Assembly (NCBI GenBank): GCA_019321725.1
Contig: CM033110.1
Span: forward strand, 10,161,278 to 10,225,277
Source: Paulownia fortunei
Taxonomy: Eukaryota; Streptophyta; Magnoliopsida; Lamiales; Paulowniaceae
Length of the DNA stretch: 64,000 nucleotides
Reading direction: 5' to 3'
Shown here: positions 58,458-64,000 of the stretch, piece by piece
Numbering within the stretch: the stretch's first letter is position 1
How the letters are laid out: each line of letters opens with the position of its first letter
Position numbers and translations under genes: made by a program
Notes under the pieces: generated by a model
What the model was told of the DNA's origin: nothing
The model's database searches: none
The model's input: only the letters and a program-made list of their open reading frames with translations

Positions 58458-60046
58458 TGATAAGTTAGTTTTATATCAATAATTCATATGTATTTTGATT
58501 AACATTTGGTTTGTTTTTAAGTGTTTATGTTTATGCATTTAGTTTGAAATTTTGTATCTAATGACAAAGTGATAAGAAAATGAAAAGACACAAAAACTTG
58601 GTTAAAATTTTGAAGAACCCGCATTATGATGCTACTGGTGGTAGTGTTTGTATTTCAATCTTAAATCTTTGATCCAATATCATATTGACTTTATTCTTGA
58701 TCTATTAGAAAGCTAAGAGATAGATACAACTTTTATGCTTACCAAGAAATCCAATTCTTTTGATTTCACCGAGAAATACCAAGTTCAAGAGTCAGCACTA
58801 GACTGAAACTTTTTAGTATAATACATTTTGGTATTTTAGGCATAACTCTTTCCACATATATTATATTGAGCTAATTCATGAAGAAATAAAAATCTTAGAG
58901 ATAGGGTTATAATTTATATGCAGACACTAATAGCCAATTTAGCCTAGAATCTTGTGAAAAATTAGATGAAAGAGGCTATAGACACTGCAAAAATTGATCT
59001 TGGGCAGCAAGTGGAGCGCCTAGGTATTGTCCTATAGTGCCTAGGCATTGCAGTGATTGGTTTTGGACAGAATGTGTAGCACCTAGGCGTTGCCACAAGA
59101 AAAAAAAGGACAAAATAGGATTTTTGCCCTCTTTAGGGCATCTTCCATATGATTTTAAGGATCCCAAAAAGCCTCCAAGTGGATTATTGGGGAGAAGGAG
59201 CCATTCTTGGAGAGCAAACGTGTCATTCTTAGAGACAATAGATTATTGGAGACAAGGAGAGCTTTAGCCATTCCTTTCAATTCACAAATTAGTGAACAAC
59301 TTTCATGCTCTTTCTTATGTATTTCTTGAAGTTGTATTCATCCATAATGAATTAAACTTTTTTTTTTAGAGGATAATGTAACCTTATTTAATCTGAGTTC
59401 CAAATAATATTAGTTCAACTTATTCATCTTGTTTGTGTTATCTTGTTTCGAATTGCTTCTTGATTATTTGGCCATTAGTTGAGATTATTTGATATATGAG
59501 ATTCGACACTCGAGAGAGAAAAGATTATACATGATCATAAGTATCACACTACCTATGAATCATAGAGTTGAGAAGCTTATGAAACATTTGAAGTCTTGAA
59601 GTAAAATTCATTGAACTTTCAAGAGTTTTATTTTTGAATTTTTATAGTGATATTAAAATTTATGTTGGAACTCATAGTTAATTCAGCACTCGAGATAAGA
59701 AATTGATGAGCTTAGGAATTCTTAACTTACATGTATTGTTGACATGAATTGATATGTTTTGGAAGGAACATAAGTGATAATTAGGTGAGTCATTCCTCTA
59801 GATTCTCTTGCTCATAAGGTATTTGTTGTATTGCATCTAAGAACTCCACTCTTGTCTTTGCATTTTTTATCTTACTCTATTTTGTAACCAATTATCAATC
59901 GATTTTCTAGATAAAATTGGAACTATTTGAAATTCGGTACTTGATGCAAGTTTTGATTATAATCCTTATGGATATGATACTTAACTCACCGTTGTATTAA
60001 AACTTGACACCGTGCACTTGCGGTTTGTAAAATATTTTAATGAATA
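58458..60046 (+). mobile_element. LTR6, Tat-like solo LTR
   Basis: Starts TGATAAGTTAG, like LTR4 and LTR5 starts, and near its end has TTGACACCGTGCACTTGC, a block shared with the LTR4-A end (17533-17551). Taking the boundary at 60046 gives flanks GTACC (58453-58457) and GTACT (60047-60051), a target duplication with one transition, though the terminal CA is then ATA. The length of 1589 bp agrees with LTR4. GC-rich GCGCCTAGG and CACCTAGGCG modules lie at 59014-59094. The 76-codon frame at 59037-59267 overlaps these and is not a gene. Confidence 0.7.
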
Positions 60047-60394
60047 GTACTAGTGAATAGTTATTGCATATATTATATGCTTATGTTTGTTGTATTTAGA
60101 TTTTTAGATTTTTGATGCGTTATTTTTTTTGGTACGCACAAACCTAACATAATTGTTATATTGCGTTTCTACTGCATGACTTTGCTAAATGCTTAACATC
60201 ATTTTAACCTCTAGTAGACTAAATGTTTCAAGTATTGGGCGATGTTTCAAGCATTTTCAATAAAATAGGTGACTGAACATTCGATAAACTCCGTGGAAGT
60301 TTTTCAACTTATTTTTCTTTTGAAAGTTCTATTCACCCCCTCTAGACATTACTGGCTATACTCTGAATAGATGCATGATCAACAAGCAGCACAA
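60047..60394. other. No gene recognised, copia-like leader possible
   Basis: AT-rich, without coding signal. TTCTATTCACCCCCTCTAG at about 60327-60345 resembles the LTR-proximal leader of some copia elements, which would suit the copia piece that follows. Confidence 0.35.
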
Positions 60395-61020
60395 CATAAC
60401 TCCTTATGAATTCTGAAAAGGGATCTTGTACTTCCACATATATGGTTGTGAGTGCTACATTCCCAATAATGGTAAAGATCAGCTCCTCGTATTTGACTCT
60501 AAATTTGATCAAGGGGTATTTCTTGGGTATTCTACAATTAGTAAAACTTTTAGAGTCTTTAATAAAAAATGCTTTCTTTTTTGAGTTCTTTCCGAGGCAA
60601 AGTCCTAATTAAAGCACACAAAAGGCAAGAAAGACCTAGGCAAATGAGGGAGCTCTTCAATAATGAATTAATTTCTTGATGGGAACCTTTGTTATAGAAG
60701 AATCTATTCTTAATATTTATTATGAAACTAATAATGAGCCAAGTAAGGCATATACTCATAATGCAGAATAGGCTAGTGAGGAAACCAAGAAGATAGCAGA
60801 TCTAAAGTTGAATGATGATAATGGGGATAATATCTATGTCAACATTATAAATATTGGAGACACTGTAGATCAAGTTAGTGAGGATGGAAACACTCACCTG
60901 ATAGGAACAAATCATGTGGATCTGAGTAACCTAAATACAATACAGTCTCCATCAGAGACCAAACCTAAGAAGCCTGAAAGATCGTTCTCCAAAATTGGTG
61001 ATTGAAAATTAGCCATAGGA
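60395..61020 (+). pseudogene. Ty1/copia integrase C-terminal and linker remnant
   Basis: Coding traces of the region after the copia integrase core: TPYEF, then YIPNNGKDQLLVFDSKFDQG, FLGYSTISKTFRVFNKK (60400-60580, with a stop after YEF). A hydrophilic acidic linker follows (EPSKAYTHNAE; a 65-codon frame at 60808-61005). The GxFLGYSxxSKxxRVFNK block is diagnostic. It differs in wording from copia element A, so it is another lineage, probably Tork- or SIRE-like. Confidence 0.8.
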
Positions 61021-62159
61021 GTTAGAAATATAAATAGAGCCAAAGAAAATAGAAGAAGCTCGTAGAGATTCAAGTTGCATAGAACCTATGCATAAAGAGC
61101 TCAATTAATTCGAATGTCATGGAAAATATATGTAATCACATATTACATATATACAAATACATAATTAAGTGGATTAGGTATATCTACACTCAGTGGAATT
61201 GTCAATCCATATATCTTGGATTAAGTTTGCCTAAGCCTTGCTTTAATTGAACCATAAACATATATTCACTTGTGGATGGTGAATAACTACTAGACTTATT
61301 CATGCATTTACACACCACAAATCCTTGGAGTTCTATTGTGATGTTATAAGGATGAATTGTAGAGAGAATTTTGTGTAGAGAGAAAAATTAAGAGAGTATT
61401 TTGGGAGAATACATTAATTCACTTATTCCATTAAGCTACGGATTTGAAACATATAAAAATATATCTTTTCCTACATAAGGAAGGATCCCGATCCAATTAG
61501 GAATCTAAATCCAAATCAAATTATGAAATTGAAGTCCATATCAATGGTGGATGCCAATTGGGTCAAGGATCCTAAATCCAAAACATTTTCCAATATCTTC
61601 CACTCACATATATTTGACTTAACCTCCTCGAATCTCATCATTGTATAATTTTTCAATCTCACGTCATTCTCTTCATACAAGAAATGAGGTGTGCTACCAA
61701 GTGAGAAAATATAGGTCAAGAGAGTTATATTAAGTTATTAACCCTACTACTCAATAACTCGCTATATACCCTAAACCAAGTGGTCGCACCCAATCAAGCA
61801 TCTATGAATCCCTTAATAAAAATAACTAGGGCATGCTCAACTCACTCAAATATGTATTCAAGGCTAGTCAAACATATTTTGACATAGTCGCTTGGGCTAT
61901 GAACTATAGAACATAAGTGGATTACCAACTTAGTTCTTTCTCGTCCTTTCATACCAATCAACCTAGTCTTGAAAACTTTCTAAGACATGCTCCAACAAAC
62001 TGAATTGTTCGTAGTCATTAGATACATTCTAAGTAGCATTATCACGCTTACACTTCATGATATAGTTTAGATTCTCTAAAGGGATGGGCACATACAGTGA
62101 CGAAGTAGGAACCCGTTCAGTGACTTTCCATATGAGGTCCCCTGAAAGCACAAGGAGTG
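61021..62159. other. No gene recognised
   Basis: About 1.1 kb of AT-rich sequence with scattered stops in all frames. A purine-rich run at 61356-61395 and short inverted blocks suggest an LTR of an unidentified element, but no partner occurs in the window. The 67-codon minus-strand frame at 61516-61719 has no recognised similarity. Confidence 0.4.
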
Positions 62160-62373
62160 TGAATACAGGCTATGATGGAGCACCTAGGCTTTGCATTTTC
62201 TGCCCATTATTTCAATATTTTCAAATTTTCAGCAGTTTTTTCTCCTTTTTCATTAATCTATGTACCTACACAAAATTTAACCAAAAATAAGTGCACAAAT
62301 TCATCAATTATATGACACAACATTCTAATTTTTGCTATTGAGAGTGTAGAAAATATGTTAGATTATGAGCTTA
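62160..62373 (-). mobile_element. LTR4-like terminal fragment
   Basis: Ends GATTATGAGCTTATCA, the complement of an LTR4 start, and shares TGTACCTACACAAAATTTAAC-like and TTCATCAATTATATGA-like blocks with the complement of LTR4-A. A CACCTAGGC module occurs at 62181. The rest of the LTR is absent. Confidence 0.6.
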
Positions 62374-62780
62374 TCAATTATTGGGTCTAACCTAATGAAA
62401 TCGTAATTATAGAAAAATTCCTTTACTTGATTTTTAATTCAAGTGAGTTATTCATTTTAACCATAACCTCATCACTTTTTTTATCTTCATTTATTTAATG
62501 AGTTTGTACTAAATTGATAGTAAGAATATCATTTGAAAGCACTAAATAAACCTTATGCATGCATCTAATACATACGTAATTGGATTATCAAGGTCAGTTT
62601 AAAGGTATGAAATGAAATAAAAACTATTTCTATTACATGAATATATCCCATACATTCATAGGCCTTCACTTGATTCTCTGTCATAGTCATTCTTGTCCAC
62701 CAAAAAAAAAAACTCACGCTATACTACTCCCATTTTAAAAATGGAAAATACATACCAAAAATAGAATAAGAGACTCGTAG
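62374..62780. other. No feature recognised
   Basis: About 400 bp of AT-rich sequence between an LTR4-like end and LTR2-D, with a short poly-A run at 62702-62711. It may be interior of the preceding element, but no coding motif is seen. Confidence 0.4.
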
Positions 62781-62806
62781 TGTCATAACCTCCCAACAAT
62801 ATGTAT

Positions 62807-62845
<39 letters not shown>

Positions 62846-64000
62846 AACAACATGTGCAACATAATTTGCGCATGTATACGTGTGTATAATTTCTTTTTTT
62901 TAGTTAGTTTAACAAAATATTGATAAAAGTAAAGTGCTTTCACATCCTGTAACACTATATATATATAAGTAGTTATTAAAACATTAACAAGGTCTATCAA
63001 AATCATCACAAACTCAAATTCTCTATCACGGAGGAGTTTTAAAAGTGATATATAGGATAAAGTCACTAATATAATACAATAAACTATAAAATCAAATGTA
63101 CATCTCATAAAATAGCCCAACAGGTCGTCATCCAAGTACATTGATCTTTGAAAGTTTGTAGGAGCTCCATTGCCAGCCCAGTAAACCAGAGGTCTCAAGT
63201 CTCACCATGCTCACCTACAATGCATGAACTACATGAGCTAACGCTCAATAAATAAAAATCATACATGATAAGAGTATGAGATAAAATCTCATGCATCTCA
63301 TCTCTAAGATATGATGCTATAAATGTGTCAAATATGAGTACTCTTAAATCAAAGAGTTTTTTTATTAAAAAATACTTTATTTTATTGGGTCGTTGGCCTA
63401 CCTACTATGCACCGGATAGAGTTCTGCATAATATCAGTAATCAAATGACCATAAACAAATTGACTCAGTCTAGGGGTCATCTCTTAGGATCACCAGAGGT
63501 CCACTTCCTATCTTCCCTTGTTATCCTCCAGAAGTCTTCACACCAGCGGAGTTAATAAGGGCACAGTTAAGTGGTCCACCCTCTCGTGACCACCAGAGGC
63601 ACACTCCTTGTCAACCCCTATGATCCTTCGAGAAGTAACACTCGCAATGCCCTAAAATATCACATAAGCATGCCTCACATGCCTCAGTGCAATAGCAGTA
63701 GCCAACTAAAACATTTTCTTTCTAAAAATCAATACTCAAATCATATCATACATGCAAAAACCTCAACTATACTCATATGCCATGCATGCACATGTAAATG
63801 CTAATGAATGGTATGTTCAATATGAAATGCAAGTCATTTTGCTCTCAACATGTTTCAAGAATCGTAAAACTCTTAAAGTATATACTATATTTATCATCCT
63901 ATCAATTTAAATATCATCAATAAATTAGGTATAAATGCTTCAATACATACTATGTTTATGCATTGTAGTTGCAAATGGATCTTTACTTACCTTTCACTTG
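62781..64000 (-). mobile_element. LTR2-D, gypsy LTR running off the window
   Basis: Plus-strand start TGTCATAACCTCCC, then collinear with LTR2-A and LTR2-B, including the 100-bp GC-rich tandem module at 63488-63650. The five bases before it are CGTAG (62776-62780); the matching duplication would lie beyond the window. The 159-codon minus-strand frame at 62719-63198 crosses the LTR boundary and a microsatellite and is not a gene. Confidence 0.88.
62806..62845. repeat. CA/TA microsatellite
   Basis: A CA run at 62806-62829 followed by a TA run to 62845, near the LTR2 terminus. The LTR2-C counterpart near 24285-24300 has only a short TA run. Confidence 0.9.

Noticed and set aside
62719..63198. 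159-codon minus-strand open frame
   Set aside because: It crosses the LTR2-D boundary and translates a CA/TA microsatellite into an alternating C/V and Y/I tract; other LTR2 copies do not keep it.
1..64000. CRISPR arrays, tRNA or rRNA genes, host protein-coding genes
   Set aside because: No regular spaced repeats, no cloverleaf or rRNA sequence and no exon-intron gene structure could be recognised; all longer frames belong to retroelements or are fortuitous.

Overview
The window is plant nuclear DNA, AT-rich and almost wholly made of decayed, nested retrotransposons; I see no host gene, tRNA, rRNA or CRISPR array. The plant assignment rests on L1-type LINEs carrying a C-terminal RNase H domain, a chromodomain-bearing Ty3/gypsy (Tekay/Del-like) element, Athila/Tat-type gypsy parts with tRNA-Asp primer-binding sites, and Ty1/copia parts. 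Stops and frameshifts are frequent, and most copies are solo LTRs. This suggests old heterochromatic DNA of a repeat-rich, probably eudicot, genome. The species cannot be named from the sequence.

The repeat families are named here by LTR. LTR1 is a copia LTR of about 1.9-2.3 kb. LTR2 is the LTR of the chromodomain gypsy element, 2.2-2.8 kb. LTR3 is a related gypsy-type LTR of about 2.3 kb. LTR4 is the LTR of an Athila/Tat-like element called E4, about 1.65 kb. LTR5 is the LTR of a gag-only Tat/Athila-like element, about 2.0 kb. LTR6 is a Tat-like solo LTR of about 1.6 kb.

Layout. 1-6500: a copia element split by a solo LTR1 and a solo LTR2. 6501-8175: Athila-type integrase and 3' end. 8176-13980: broken LTR1 copies and the 3' halves of two LINEs. 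13985-49725: one LINE (L-1), about 5.9 kb of recognisable sequence, split by three large insertion complexes. The first, 14948-24695, is an antisense LTR1 holding LTR4, an LTR3 foldback, a small unknown insert and a chromodomain gypsy remnant. The second, 28102-46329, is the antisense E4 element; its own LTRs hold a solo LTR2, a solo LTR3 and the complete 7-kb LTR5 element. The third, 46761-48834, is a solo LTR1. 49745-55964: a copia reverse transcriptase piece, an LTR3 end and a second LINE (L-2) with an internal inversion and a solo LTR1. 55965-64000: LTR1 pieces, LTR6, a copia integrase remnant, a stretch with nothing recognised, and an LTR2 running off the window.

Nothing here works as a pathway. 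The relations between parts are historical: target-site duplications and interrupted reading order give a relative order of insertions (LINE and copia first, then E4 and LTR1, then LTR2, LTR3, LTR4 and LTR5 copies inside them). The most unusual objects are a 2.57-kb LTR3 foldback with a perfect 5-bp target duplication, a gag-only element that lost nearly all of pol, and a 400-bp inversion inside a LINE reverse transcriptase.
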